A stretch of 64,000 bases of DNA. Origin: Rugamonas rubra. Its GTDB lineage: Bacteria; Pseudomonadota; Gammaproteobacteria; Burkholderiales; Burkholderiaceae_D. Positions 9,887 through 18,241 of the stretch are shown in pieces (the stretch's first letter is position 1; each line of letters starts with the position of its first letter). The position numbers were made by a program, and so were the translations under genes. The stretch is from assembly GCF_900114705.1 (NCBI RefSeq), contig NZ_FOTW01000025.1:62001-126000 (forward strand), read 5' to 3'. The notes beneath the pieces are model-generated. The model did not search any database. It was not told the origin of the DNA and was given only the letters and a program-made list of their open reading frames with translations.

Positions 9887-12546
9887 TACCAGTCCTCCCT
9901 TACTGCGCGTATCGGCCCGCCGGACAGCGCCTGGCGGCCCGACAGCAGGGCCGTCAGCGCGGCGGCGGTGAGCAGCAGCGCCGCCACGGTGGCCAGCAGC
10001 GGCCACGGCAGGTGCAGCTGCATGGTCCAGTGGAAGGACTGCGGGTTGATGATGAAGACCAAAATCAGGCTGATGACCCAGCCCAGCACGAAGCCGGTGG
10101 CGATGCCCAGCGCGGTCAGCGCGCCGCCCTCGATGGCCAGGATGCCGAGGATCTGGCCGCGCGTGACGCCGATGTGGCGCAGCATGCCGAACTCCTTGGC
10201 GCGCGCCAGCGTCTGCGCCGAGAAGGTGGCGGCCACGCCGAACAGGCCGATGATGATGGCGATCGCCTCAAGCAGATAGGTGATGGCGAAGCTGCGGTCG
10301 AACACCTTCATACTCATGGCGCGGATCTCGGACGGCACGCTGACCTCCAGCGTGGCGCCGAAGGGCAGCTGCTTGAGGCTTTTTTCAAAGTCGGCCGCCT
10401 CGGTGCCGGGCTTGAGCCAGATGGCGGAATCGCTGGCGTCCATGTCGCCGGTGATGGCGCGGTAGTCGTTCAGCTGCATTTGAACGCTGCCGGTCGGCCG
10501 CGTGTAGTCGCGCCACACGCCCGCGACGATGAAGGGATGCAGCTTGCCGGCCAGCGGCAGCTCGATGCGCTGGCCTGGCTTCATGCCGTACAGGTCCACC
10601 ATGGCCTCGGAGATCCACACCGGCTTCAAGCCCTGGAAGGCGGCCGGCGCCAGCGTGGCGCCGACCATCGCCAGCGACTTGCCGGGATCGGCCGGGTCGA
10701 TGCCGCCCCGCGCGATCAGCGCCACGTTGGGCCGGTTCGGCGCCAGCGACACGCCCTTGGCGCGCAGGAAGGAGGCCGTCGCCACGCCGGGCAGGGCGGC
10801 GATGAGCGCCTGTTCCGGCGGCCGCAGCCCGGCCGTGCTACCGGCGCTGGCGGTGCGGGCGTACAGGTCGGCCGGCAGAATTTGCTGGAGCCAGTCGTCC
10901 AGCGAAACGCGGAAGCTGGCCACCATGATGGCCATCGCCACCATCAGGCTGAAGCTCGACAGCACGCCGCCCAGCGCGATGCCGGCCTGGCTGGAGGCGT
11001 TGGCCAGCCGCGCCAGGGTCAGCGACAGCACGGCCGGCGCGTTCGGCCGGTTGGCGGTGGCGGCGCTCCAGCGGCGGTGGGCGTAGCGGAATACGATGGC
11101 GGCCAGGCGCGGCATCAGCGCGATGGTGCCAACTAATAGAAGGGCGATGGACAGGTAGCCGAACAGCGGCAGCTCGAGGATGGGCGGCGCCTGCGTCAGC
11201 GCGGCGGCCAGGGCGATGCACAGCAGCGCCGGCCACACCTTGGCCAGGCCGGCCATGGCCGCCTCCTCGGTGCCGGACTTGAGGGCCACGGCCGGCTTGG
11301 CGCGCGCCGCCTCGAAGGCCGGCGCGGCGCAGCCGAGCAGCGCGACGCCGACACCGAGCGCGAAGTAGACGGCGGCCGCCACGGGCGTGAATTGCACCTC
11401 GGGCCTGACGCCGGAGAAGAAGCCGGCGCCCAAATCGCCGCCGAAGAAGCGCAGGGCGGCGGCGGCCATGGCGTAGCCGGCGGCCACGCCGATCAGCGAG
11501 CCGGCCACACCCAGGCTCAGGCCTTCCAGCAGAATCTGGCGCAGCAGACGGCCACGCTCCATACCCAGCACGCGCAGCAGGGCGAACTGGCTGCGCCGGC
11601 GTATCACCGACAGCGCCTGCGTCGAGAAAACCAGGAAGGCGCCGGTGAACAGCGCCACCAGTGCCAGCACCGTCAGGTTGACGCGGTAAGCGCGGCTCAT
11701 GCCGTCGTTGCGGCTGTTCTGGTCCTCGTCATTGGGCTGGCTGACGCGGAAGCGGCCGGGGAAGTCGCGTTCCAGCTCGCGCGCCAGTTGGGCCTTGAAG
11801 GCGTCGCGGTTGACGCCGTCGCGCAGTTTCAGGTCGACGCGCGACAGCTTGCCCAGCTTGTTGAAGCGCCACTGCGCCGCGCCCAGGTCCATCACGCCGA
11901 TGCGCTGGCCGGCGCGGGCCCGTTGCAGCGGCCCGGCCAGACGCAGCTGTATGGTGCCGGTGCCCGCTTGCAGGGCCACGTTGGCGCCCACGCCAACCTT
12001 CAACCACTGCTGCGCCGCCAGCGACAGGAACAGCGCGTCGTCGGCCAGCGTGTCGAACACCTTGTCCGGCTGCGGCGCGCCGAGCAGGTCGGGCGCGATG
12101 AAGCCGGCGCGGAAGGGATCGACGCCGAGTATCTTCAGCGCGCTGTGCTGGCCGGCCACCGAGGCGTCTATCTCCAGCACCGGCGAGGCGACGGCCACGC
12201 CGGCCCGTTCCGCCAGGCGCGGATAGATCTGCTCGTCGAACAGCGGCTCGGTGCCGTTGACCTGCACGTCGGCCAGGCCGGACAGGCCCTTGATCGCCGA
12301 GGTGAACTCGTTGAAGGCGGCGGCATTGATCAGGTGGATGGCGAAGCCGAGCGAGATGCCGACGGCGATGGCGGCGATGGCCGTGATCGTGCGCAGCGGA
12401 TGCGCGCGCCATTCGCCGAACAGCAGCCAGCGCGACAGCTGGCGCCAGGACTTGGCTTGCACGCGCGTCTGTGCGCGCGCCTGCGCAGATGCCGGGGCGC
12501 TCGCCTGAGTGCTCGCGGGGGAGGCCGGCCGCATCAGCCGGGACAT
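9886..12546 (-). CDS. FtsX/MacB-type ABC transporter permease
   Basis: An 886-residue inner-membrane permease with two FtsX domains: one membrane segment near residue 60, a periplasmic domain, three segments around 295-420, a mid-protein pair, a second periplasmic domain, and three segments near 765-870. This is the duplicated layout of LolC/AttF-G-like permeases. It should pair with a separate ATPase, but none is encoded beside it. Together with the AttH-like protein it may handle a lipophilic periplasmic substrate. The start overlaps the DUF4124 gene; ATGs at 12546 and 12534 are both possible, the latter forming TGATG with the upstream stop. Confidence 0.85.
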   Translation of the reverse strand: MSRLMRPASPASTQASAPASAQARAQTRVQAKSWRQLSRWLLFGEWRAHPLRTITAIAAIAVGISLGFAIHLINAAAFNEFTSAIKGLSGLADVQVNGTEPLFDEQIYPRLAERAGVAVASPVLEIDASVAGQHSALKILGVDPFRAGFIAPDLLGAPQPDKVFDTLADDALFLSLAAQQWLKVGVGANVALQAGTGTIQLRLAGPLQRARAGQRIGVMDLGAAQWRFNKLGKLSRVDLKLRDGVNRDAFKAQLARELERDFPGRFRVSQPNDEDQNSRNDGMSRAYRVNLTVLALVALFTGAFLVFSTQALSVIRRRSQFALLRVLGMERGRLLRQILLEGLSLGVAGSLIGVAAGYAMAAAALRFFGGDLGAGFFSGVRPEVQFTPVAAAVYFALGVGVALLGCAAPAFEAARAKPAVALKSGTEEAAMAGLAKVWPALLCIALAAALTQAPPILELPLFGYLSIALLLVGTIALMPRLAAIVFRYAHRRWSAATANRPNAPAVLSLTLARLANASSQAGIALGGVLSSFSLMVAMAIMVASFRVSLDDWLQQILPADLYARTASAGSTAGLRPPEQALIAALPGVATASFLRAKGVSLAPNRPNVALIARGGIDPADPGKSLAMVGATLAPAAFQGLKPVWISEAMVDLYGMKPGQRIELPLAGKLHPFIVAGVWRDYTRPTGSVQMQLNDYRAITGDMDASDSAIWLKPGTEAADFEKSLKQLPFGATLEVSVPSEIRAMSMKVFDRSFAITYLLEAIAIIIGLFGVAATFSAQTLARAKEFGMLRHIGVTRGQILGILAIEGGALTALGIATGFVLGWVISLILVFIINPQSFHWTMQLHLPWPLLATVAALLLTAAALTALLSGRQALSGGPIRAVREDW

Positions 12547-13001
12547 CCGAGCTTCAACTGCTCGGCGGCGTGGCGGGCCTTGCGTTGGGCCGACTCGACG
12601 CGCCCGATTGGGGCGCCCTTCAAATCGTCATCGGCCCACTTCTTGTTCAGTTTGAGCTTGTTGCACTTGGCTTGGCGCGCGTCGGCGGCGCGGGCAACGC
12701 GATCCATGTCGCGGGCGTCTTTCGCCTCGGCGCGGTGGCGGTCCTGCTCCAGCTCCTTGGACAGGCGCTGCTGGCGCGTCAGCTCGGCCGCCGCAGCTGC
12801 CGGTGATTGGGTGGGTGCGGCCGGCGGCGCCAGCACGGTGCTGGTACCGTTTTGGCAAGGCGTTTCGGTGTAGGTCACTTTGCCGTCAACGGTGCATTTG
12901 TAGACCGTCTGCGCGCCGGCCGTGGCGGCCGCGCCGCACAGCGTCAGCGCGAGCAGGGCACGCAAGGTCGAACGCATCGCCGGACGCAGTGTCGAAAGCA
13001 T
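12534..13001 (-). CDS. Exported DUF4124 protein
   Basis: A 155-residue secreted protein. A signal peptide (about residues 1-31, ending at AGA) is followed by the short DUF4124 module VYKCTVDGKVTYTETPC, common in betaproteobacterial envelope proteins of unknown function. Then come a Pro/Ala linker and a charged helix, residues 65-110, likely to form a coiled coil. The ATG at 13001 was chosen over a TTG at 13025 because it gives a normal signal peptide; the ribosome site is weak. It sits 20 bases after the FAD oxidase stop and overlaps the permease gene. Confidence 0.75.
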   Translation of the reverse strand: MLSTLRPAMRSTLRALLALTLCGAAATAGAQTVYKCTVDGKVTYTETPCQNGTSTVLAPPAAPTQSPAAAAAELTRQQRLSKELEQDRHRAEAKDARDMDRVARAADARQAKCNKLKLNKKWADDDLKGAPIGRVESAQRKARHAAEQLKLGCPG

Positions 13002-13021
13002 CGTTGAACTCGTCGTCAAAA

Positions 13022-14449
13022 TCAAAGTATCTTCCCAGGATTCATGATGCCCAGCGGATCCAGCGCCGCTTTGATCGCCCGCATCATGTTCAACTCGACG
13101 GGCGATTTGTAGTGCGCCAGCTCGTCGCGTTTAAGCGCGCCGATGCCGTGTTCGGCCGAGATCGAACCGGCGAACTGCATCACGCTGTCGTGCACCACGC
13201 GGTTGACCTTGTCCTGGTTGGCCAGGAAGTCCTCGTTGGAGATGCCCACCGGCGGCGCTACGTTGAAGTGCAGATTGCCGTCGCCCAGATGGCCGAAGCA
13301 CACCAGCTGGCAGCCGGGGAAGGCCGCCTCCAGCTGCGGGCTGGTGGCGGTGATGAAGTCGGCGATGCGCGACACCGGCAGCGAAATATCGTGCTTGATG
13401 TTCTTGCCGTCGGCCGCCTGCGCCAACGGAATATGCTCGCGCAGCTGCCACAGACCGGTGGACTGCGCCACCGAGCTGGCCACGGCCGCGTCCTCGATGA
13501 TGCCAGCGTCCAGTGCCGCGCCGATGGCATCTTCCAACAGCCCGACGGCGTGCTGCTCCGATTCGCTGCTGGTCAGCTCCAGCAGCACGTACTGCGCATG
13601 CGGCTGTGTGAAGGGCTTGGGCAGCTGCGGGAAGTGCTTGCCGACCAGGTTCAGGCAAAAGCGCGACATCAGCTCGAAGGCCGTCAGGCTGGCGCCGCAG
13701 CGCTCCTGCATCAAAGTCAGCAGCTGCAAGGCCTGCGCCGGCGAGTCCAGCGCCGCCAGCGCCGTGATGCTGGCCTTCGGCTGCGGATACAGCTTGAGCA
13801 CCGCGCCGGTGATCACGCCCAGCGTGCCCTCGGCGCCGATGAACAGGTCGCGCAGGTCGTAGCCGGTGTTGTCCTTGCGCAGACCGCGCAGACCGTCCCA
13901 AATCTCCCCCTGCGCCGTCACCACCTCCAGCCCCAGGCACAGCTCGCGCGTGTTCCCGTAGCGGAGCACGGCCGTGCCGCCGGCGTTGGTCGACAGATTG
14001 CCGCCGATGGTGCAACTGCCCTCGGCCGCCAGCGACAGCGGGAACAGCCGGGCCTGTTCGGCCGCCGCCTCCTGCACCTGCTGCAGGATGCAGCCGGCGT
14101 CCACCGTCATCGTGTGGTTGACCGCGTCGATCGCCCGCACCCGGTTCAGCCGCGCCAGCGACAGCACGACCGCGTCGCCGCTGGCGTCCGGCACGCCGCC
14201 CAGCACCAGGCCGGTCTTGCCGCCCTGTGGCACCAGCGCCACACGCCACTGCGCGCAGGCCCGCACCAACTGCGCCACCTGCTCGACCGTTGAAGGCCGC
14301 AGCACGGCGGCGGCCTTGCCGGTGAAACGGCCGCGCCAATCGGTGAGGAAGGGCGCCATGTCGGCGGCGTCGGTCAGCACATGGGCGTCGCCCGCCACCT
14401 CGCGGCAGCGCGCCAGGAAGGCCGGCAGATCGGTGCGCGCGGTGTTCAT
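13022..14449 (-). CDS. FAD-linked oxidase of the D-lactate/D-2-hydroxyglutarate dehydrogenase family
   Basis: A 475-residue flavoprotein of the GlcD group, oxidising a D-2-hydroxy acid to the 2-oxo acid. The N-terminal PCMH-type FAD domain has VPQGGKTGLVLGG, EGSCTIGGNLSTNAGG, GYDLRDLFIGAEGTLGVIT. The C-terminal FAD-oxidase domain has GHLGDGNLHFNV and the closing SAEHGIGALKRDEL and ALDPLGIMNPGKIL. The exact substrate (lactate, 2-hydroxyglutarate or other) cannot be told from sequence. Its ATG overlaps the stop of the DUF2069 gene as ATGA. Confidence 0.88.
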   Translation of the reverse strand: MNTARTDLPAFLARCREVAGDAHVLTDAADMAPFLTDWRGRFTGKAAAVLRPSTVEQVAQLVRACAQWRVALVPQGGKTGLVLGGVPDASGDAVVLSLARLNRVRAIDAVNHTMTVDAGCILQQVQEAAAEQARLFPLSLAAEGSCTIGGNLSTNAGGTAVLRYGNTRELCLGLEVVTAQGEIWDGLRGLRKDNTGYDLRDLFIGAEGTLGVITGAVLKLYPQPKASITALAALDSPAQALQLLTLMQERCGASLTAFELMSRFCLNLVGKHFPQLPKPFTQPHAQYVLLELTSSESEQHAVGLLEDAIGAALDAGIIEDAAVASSVAQSTGLWQLREHIPLAQAADGKNIKHDISLPVSRIADFITATSPQLEAAFPGCQLVCFGHLGDGNLHFNVAPPVGISNEDFLANQDKVNRVVHDSVMQFAGSISAEHGIGALKRDELAHYKSPVELNMMRAIKAALDPLGIMNPGKIL

Positions 14450-14901
14450 TTGGAGTGGTTGGTCTGGTTGACCTTGGCCAGCAGTTCCTTGGCCATCTTC
14501 TTCGCCGCCTTTTTATACGGCCGCAGGTACATGACGGCGCAGACGAAGTAGACGCAGACGATCAGCGCCTCGCCCCAGCCCAGCCAGGCGGACAGGGTGC
14601 CGATGTCGCTATAGCCGCGCACCACGCCTTCGGTGAAGTAGAGCAGGATGACCATCGACGTCCACTGCAGCGTGTAGATGTCGCGCTTGATCACGCCATG
14701 GAGGGGAATCAGCAGCGGCAGCGCCTTCAGCACCACCCAGGAGCCGCCCGGATGCAGCGGCGCCAGCACCATCTCCCACAGCACGCACCAGATGATCAGC
14801 GTGACCAGGCTGCCGATGGCGCCCCAGTGGAAGTAGCGTTGCATATTCGTCTGCATAGTCGTCTGTCTATTGTTAGGCATCTTGTTTGGCACAGTCGCCA
14901 T
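14446..14901 (-). CDS. DUF2069 inner-membrane protein
   Basis: A 151-residue protein with four membrane segments (about residues 28-48, 55-70, 80-96 and 108-125) and a Lys-rich C-terminal tail that should face the cytoplasm. The DUF2069 family is regularly encoded next to wrbA in proteobacteria and has no known biochemical role. The ATG at 14901 overlaps the wrbA stop as TGATG; ATGs at codons 8, 16 and 20 are alternatives, the last giving a start right before the first membrane segment. Confidence 0.75.
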   Translation of the reverse strand: MATVPNKMPNNRQTTMQTNMQRYFHWGAIGSLVTLIIWCVLWEMVLAPLHPGGSWVVLKALPLLIPLHGVIKRDIYTLQWTSMVILLYFTEGVVRGYSDIGTLSAWLGWGEALIVCVYFVCAVMYLRPYKKAAKKMAKELLAKVNQTNHSK

Positions 14902-15509
14902 CAGGCGCCGCGCAGCTTGACGGCCGTCTCGGCCAGACGCTTGCCCAGCGCGATGGCCAGACGTTTCTCGTCCTCCGTGATGGCCTTGGCGCCGTCCAGG
15001 CCGGACCAGTGGCTGGCGCCGTAGGGCGTGCCGCCGCTGGCGGTGGTCATCAGTTCCGGATTCGTGTAGGGCAGGCCGAGTACCATCAGGCCGTGGTGGA
15101 ACAGCGGGATCATCATCGACAGCAGCGTCGTCTCCTGGCCGCCGTGCAGGCTGCCGGTGGAGGTGAACACGCAGGCCGGTTTGCCGGCCAGGGCGCCGGA
15201 CAGCCACTGGGCCGCCGTGCCGTCCCAAAAATACTTCATCGCCGAGGCCATGTTGCCGAAGCGGGTAGGCGAACCGAGCGCCAAGCCGTCGCATTCCGCC
15301 AGGTCGTCCAACTCCACGTAGGGCGCGCCTTCGGCCGGCACTTCCGGCGCCGTCGCCTCGGTCACTGTGGAGATGGCCGGCACCGTGCGCAGGCGCGCGT
15401 CGCAACCGGGAACGCTCTCGATGCCCTGGGCGATCAGCTCGGCCAGTTTGCGCGTGGCGCCGTGACGTGAGTAAAACAATACGAGAATAATCAGATTTGC
15501 TTGGTTCAT
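14901..15509 (-). CDS. wrbA: NAD(P)H:quinone oxidoreductase WrbA
   Basis: A 202-residue flavodoxin-like FMN enzyme that reduces quinones by two electrons and protects against oxidative stress. It shows the flavodoxin FMN loop FYSRHGATRKLAE, the second FMN segment GSPTRFGNMASAMKYFWD, and TSTGSLHGGQETT and GGTPYGASHWSG, all diagnostic for WrbA. Length is normal for the family. It heads a seven-gene minus-strand operon (wrbA, DUF2069, FAD oxidase, DUF4124, permease, AttH-like, ABC exporter) with most junctions overlapping, and is divergent from yihY. Confidence 0.93.
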   Translation of the reverse strand: MNQANLIILVLFYSRHGATRKLAELIAQGIESVPGCDARLRTVPAISTVTEATAPEVPAEGAPYVELDDLAECDGLALGSPTRFGNMASAMKYFWDGTAAQWLSGALAGKPACVFTSTGSLHGGQETTLLSMMIPLFHHGLMVLGLPYTNPELMTTASGGTPYGASHWSGLDGAKAITEDEKRLAIALGKRLAETAVKLRGA

Positions 15510-15576
15510 CTTGGTATTATAGGGCGCTTTGAAGGGCGGCAGCAGTGCCGTCCGCGCGCTTTTGAGTATCGATTAC

Positions 15577-16953
15577 ATGTTTTTAAAATATTTGACCCCG
15601 TTTTTCCATTACCTCTCCCGCAGCGGCCGCGATCGGTTTGACGCCGTGCGCGCACTCACCTGGCAGGAGGTGCGCGACCTGTCGCTGTTCGCCCGCCGCC
15701 GCCTGCGCGAGGAAAGCCTGCCCCAGGTGGCCGGCAGCCTCACCTTCACCACCGTGTTCGCGCTGGTGCCGCTGCTGACCATCGCACTGGCCATCTTCAC
15801 CACCTTCCCGATGTTTAACACCTTCCGCACCTCGCTCGAAGCCTACTTCGTGCAGAGCGTGATGCCGAAGGCGATCGCCAACACCATCCTCAATTACCTG
15901 ACCATGTTCGCCAGCAAAGCGACGCGGCTGTCGGCGGTGGGCGCGGTGGCGCTGATCGTCACCTCCATCGCCATGATGGGCATGATCGAAAAGGTCTTCA
16001 ACCGCATCTGGCGCGTGCGCACCGAGCGCGGCTGGACCAAGCGCATTTTGGTGTACTGGGCCATCGTCACGCTCGGCCCGCTGCTGATCGGCGTGTCGCT
16101 GACCATGTCCGCGCAGTTTTCCTTGGCCACCAGCGATTTGGTGGGCGACATTCCCGTGCTCGGCAAGCTGCTTTACATGATAGTGTCGCTGTCGCTCACC
16201 ACCGCCGGCTTCACGCTGCTGTACGTGGCCGTGCCCAACCGCGAGGTCGACTGGCGCGACGCCGCCTGGGGCGGCCTGGTGGCCGGCCTGGTGTTCGAGC
16301 TGGCCAAGCGCGCCTTCGCCGTCTTCATCACCCAGTTCCCCACCTATTCGAAGATCTACGGCGCGCTCGCCGCGCTGCCGCTGTTCCTGCTGTGGGTGTA
16401 CGTGTCGTGGATCATCACGCTGCTCGGCGCGCTGCTGGTGGCCGCGCTGCCGGTGGTGAAGTACGAGCGCTGGTGGTACGAGCCGGCGCCCGGCGGCGAG
16501 TTCGTCGACGCCATCGCCATCCTCAAGGTGCTGCACGTGGCCTGCAAATGCGGCGACACGGCGCTGGTCAGCTCGCGCAAGATCCGCTCCAACACCCGCA
16601 TCGGCTACGACGAGATGGACATGCTGCTCGAGCGGATGGCGGCCGAGGGCTGGGTCGGCCGGGTCAACGTCGAGGCGCCGCTGCGGGTGCAGTTTGGCAA
16701 GCGCGTCAGCGACGGCTCGGACCACTGGGTGCTGCTGGCCAACGTGCAGCGGCTGACATTGGCCGAGGTGTACCGCCTGTTCGTCTTCGGCGGCATGCCG
16801 CTCAACGCCGGCGTGGTGGCCGACAGCGACGACGAGCGCGACATCCAGGCCGCGCGCGACGCGGCGGCCCTGGCGCGCAATGTGGAGACGGCGGTGGAGC
16901 AGGGGCTCGGGCGCACGCTGGAGGAGCATTTTGGGCCGTTGGATTGCCGCTAG
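15577..16953 (+). CDS. yihY: YihY/BrkB family inner-membrane protein
   Basis: A 458-residue protein with six membrane helices of the YihY/virulence factor BrkB family (function unproven; once misnamed RNase BN). The N-terminal half holds the family pattern AGSLTFTTVFALVPLLTIAL and the helices to about residue 290. The rest is a cytoplasmic winged-helix-like tail. The ATG at 15577 (MFLKYL) matches relatives; a TTG at 15529 would add 16 residues and neither start has a strong ribosome site. Its final 13 codons recur in degraded form at about 18197. Confidence 0.88.
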   Translation: MFLKYLTPFFHYLSRSGRDRFDAVRALTWQEVRDLSLFARRRLREESLPQVAGSLTFTTVFALVPLLTIALAIFTTFPMFNTFRTSLEAYFVQSVMPKAIANTILNYLTMFASKATRLSAVGAVALIVTSIAMMGMIEKVFNRIWRVRTERGWTKRILVYWAIVTLGPLLIGVSLTMSAQFSLATSDLVGDIPVLGKLLYMIVSLSLTTAGFTLLYVAVPNREVDWRDAAWGGLVAGLVFELAKRAFAVFITQFPTYSKIYGALAALPLFLLWVYVSWIITLLGALLVAALPVVKYERWWYEPAPGGEFVDAIAILKVLHVACKCGDTALVSSRKIRSNTRIGYDEMDMLLERMAAEGWVGRVNVEAPLRVQFGKRVSDGSDHWVLLANVQRLTLAEVYRLFVFGGMPLNAGVVADSDDERDIQAARDAAALARNVETAVEQGLGRTLEEHFGPLDCR

Positions 16954-16966
16954 CTCCTGGGCTGGC

Positions 16967-17296
16967 CTACCCTGGAATGGGCGTGGCGGCCTCCACCGAT
17001 AAGCGCATACCCACCGTTTGCAGGATCGCGATCAGCGTCTTCAGCGTGGGATTGCCTTTCGGTGACAAGGCGCGATAGAGCGACTCGCGGCTGATGCCCG
17101 CTTGGCTGGCAACCAGCCCCAAGCCCCCGTAGGCTTCCGCCACGACGCGCAAGGCGGCCAAGCCCGCTCCCCGGTCGGCAGGATCGTCCAGCGACTCCAT
17201 AGCCGCCCTCAGATACTCAACCGCCAAGGCATGATCGGCTCTTAATTCGGCGATTTCGCGCTCACGATGCGAGACAACGTTCTTCAGCTTGTTCAT
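16967..17296 (-). CDS. HigA-like addiction-module antitoxin, toxin lost
   Basis: A 109-residue DNA-binding protein of the 'addiction module antidote' type (HI1420-like). The C-terminal half carries the helix-turn-helix GLGLVASQAGISRESLYRALS and the family ending NPTLKTLIAILQTVGMRLSV. It would normally neutralise a RelE/HigB-like toxin encoded just upstream. Here its ATG overlaps the toxin stop (ATGA at 17296-17293), the usual arrangement, but only about 28 codons of the toxin remain. The ATG at 17314 used by a longer frame is inside the toxin remnant. It may now be an orphan regulator. Confidence 0.8.
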   Translation of the reverse strand: MNKLKNVVSHREREIAELRADHALAVEYLRAAMESLDDPADRGAGLAALRVVAEAYGGLGLVASQAGISRESLYRALSPKGNPTLKTLIAILQTVGMRLSVEAATPIPG

Positions 17297-17394
17297 GATT
17301 GCGTGCTCTTCCATTCCAACCAGTATTGCTTGGCAAGCCGAATGTCGGCCGCCTGCCGCTTTTTGCTCCCGCCCATTAGGCCACCTCTAGAAAC
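17293..17394 (-). pseudogene. Remnant of RelE/HigB-like toxin, C-terminal 30 residues
   Basis: On the minus strand the frame reads LMGGSKKRQAADIRLAKQYW and then LEWKSTQS with a TGA that overlaps the antitoxin ATG. This is the C-terminal end typical of HI1419/RelE-type toxins, where GGxKxxQxxDIxxAK is characteristic. An in-frame TAG lies at 17397-17395 and the rest of the gene is missing, replaced by the IS5-like remnant. No functional toxin can be made. Confidence 0.75.
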
Positions 17395-17456
17395 CTAGCC
17401 TGCCGCTCGCCGGTTCGGTAAAATTCTGCATCAGCCCGCGACCAACGAGTACCACA

Positions 17457-17975
17457 ATGATGAAGCCCCGGATCAGCCTGTTTGCAGAACATGAACGCGA
17501 AGATCGGTGTACAAAGATCGGCGATCCGCTGGTCGGTTTAACCAACCATGTCAGCGTGGACAAGCGTTACAAACTCATCCGCAAAATCACCGTCACCAAC
17601 GCCGCCGTGGCCGACACCACCGTCTTCGAGGCCCTGCTCGATCCGAGCAACACCAGCAAAGCGGTGTACGCCGACCGGGGCTACCCCAGCGCCGAGCGCG
17701 AAAGCGCGCTCAAGCAGGCCGGCTGGCATGTCCACATCCAGCGCCGGGGCCACGCCACCAAAGGTATTTCCGCCGCGCAGAAGCGGCGCAACCGCCGCAT
17801 CGCCACTCCGCGCGCGCGCGTCGAGCATGTGTTCGGCGCGCTGGCGCAGATGGGCGGAAAACTCGTGCGATGCCTGGGCATCGTGCGCACCACCTTCGCG
17901 TTGCACCTCAAAGCGGCCAGCTACAACTTGAAGCGGCTCGTCTTCTTGAAAGAACGCGGGCTGGCGCCGTTCTAA
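17457..17975 (+). pseudogene. IS5-family transposase with large internal deletion
   Basis: The 172-residue frame begins with a normal IS5-type N-terminus of about 24 residues (up to KIGDPLVGL). It then jumps straight to the second half of the catalytic domain, starting at HVSVDKRYKLIRKI. YADRGYPS (second Asp) and RARVEHVFGALAQMGG (Glu) remain, but the first catalytic Asp and roughly 150 residues around it are gone, so it cannot transpose. CTAG sequences, the usual IS5-group target, lie at 17387 and 17395. I could not identify a matching pair of terminal inverted repeats. Confidence 0.8.
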
Positions 17976-18241
17976 ACAGGGGCAAAACGGCTGGAAAGGG
18001 CAGTTTTTCCACCGCCAGATCCGGCCGCGCACTCACCAACGCCTATTTCGCTCAGCCGCGCGACCTATTCTTTTGTTACCAGCAACGTCGGCTGGCAGGC
18101 GCTTTTTCCTTTACGTCGTTACGAAAGCCAGTTATTCGAGGTGGCCTTAAGCATTTACATGCTGGAACAAACGCCAGTGGAACGAGGAATTGAGGTGGAC
18201 GCTGGCGGAGCATTTTGACCCGCCAGCTTGCCGCTTGCTAT
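17976..18241. pseudogene. Degraded region with a second copy of the yihY 3' end
   Basis: No intact gene. The segment at about 18150-18235 reads, with one frameshift, like the last 24 residues of YihY: LEQTPVERG then WTLAEHFDPPACR, against the AVEQGLG and RTLEEHFGPLDCR of the intact gene. Over 38 bases about 30 match. Upstream of it an open frame without a start codon is present and unrecognised. The pattern suggests a decayed paralogue or a rearrangement junction around the inserted toxin/IS material. Confidence 0.5.
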
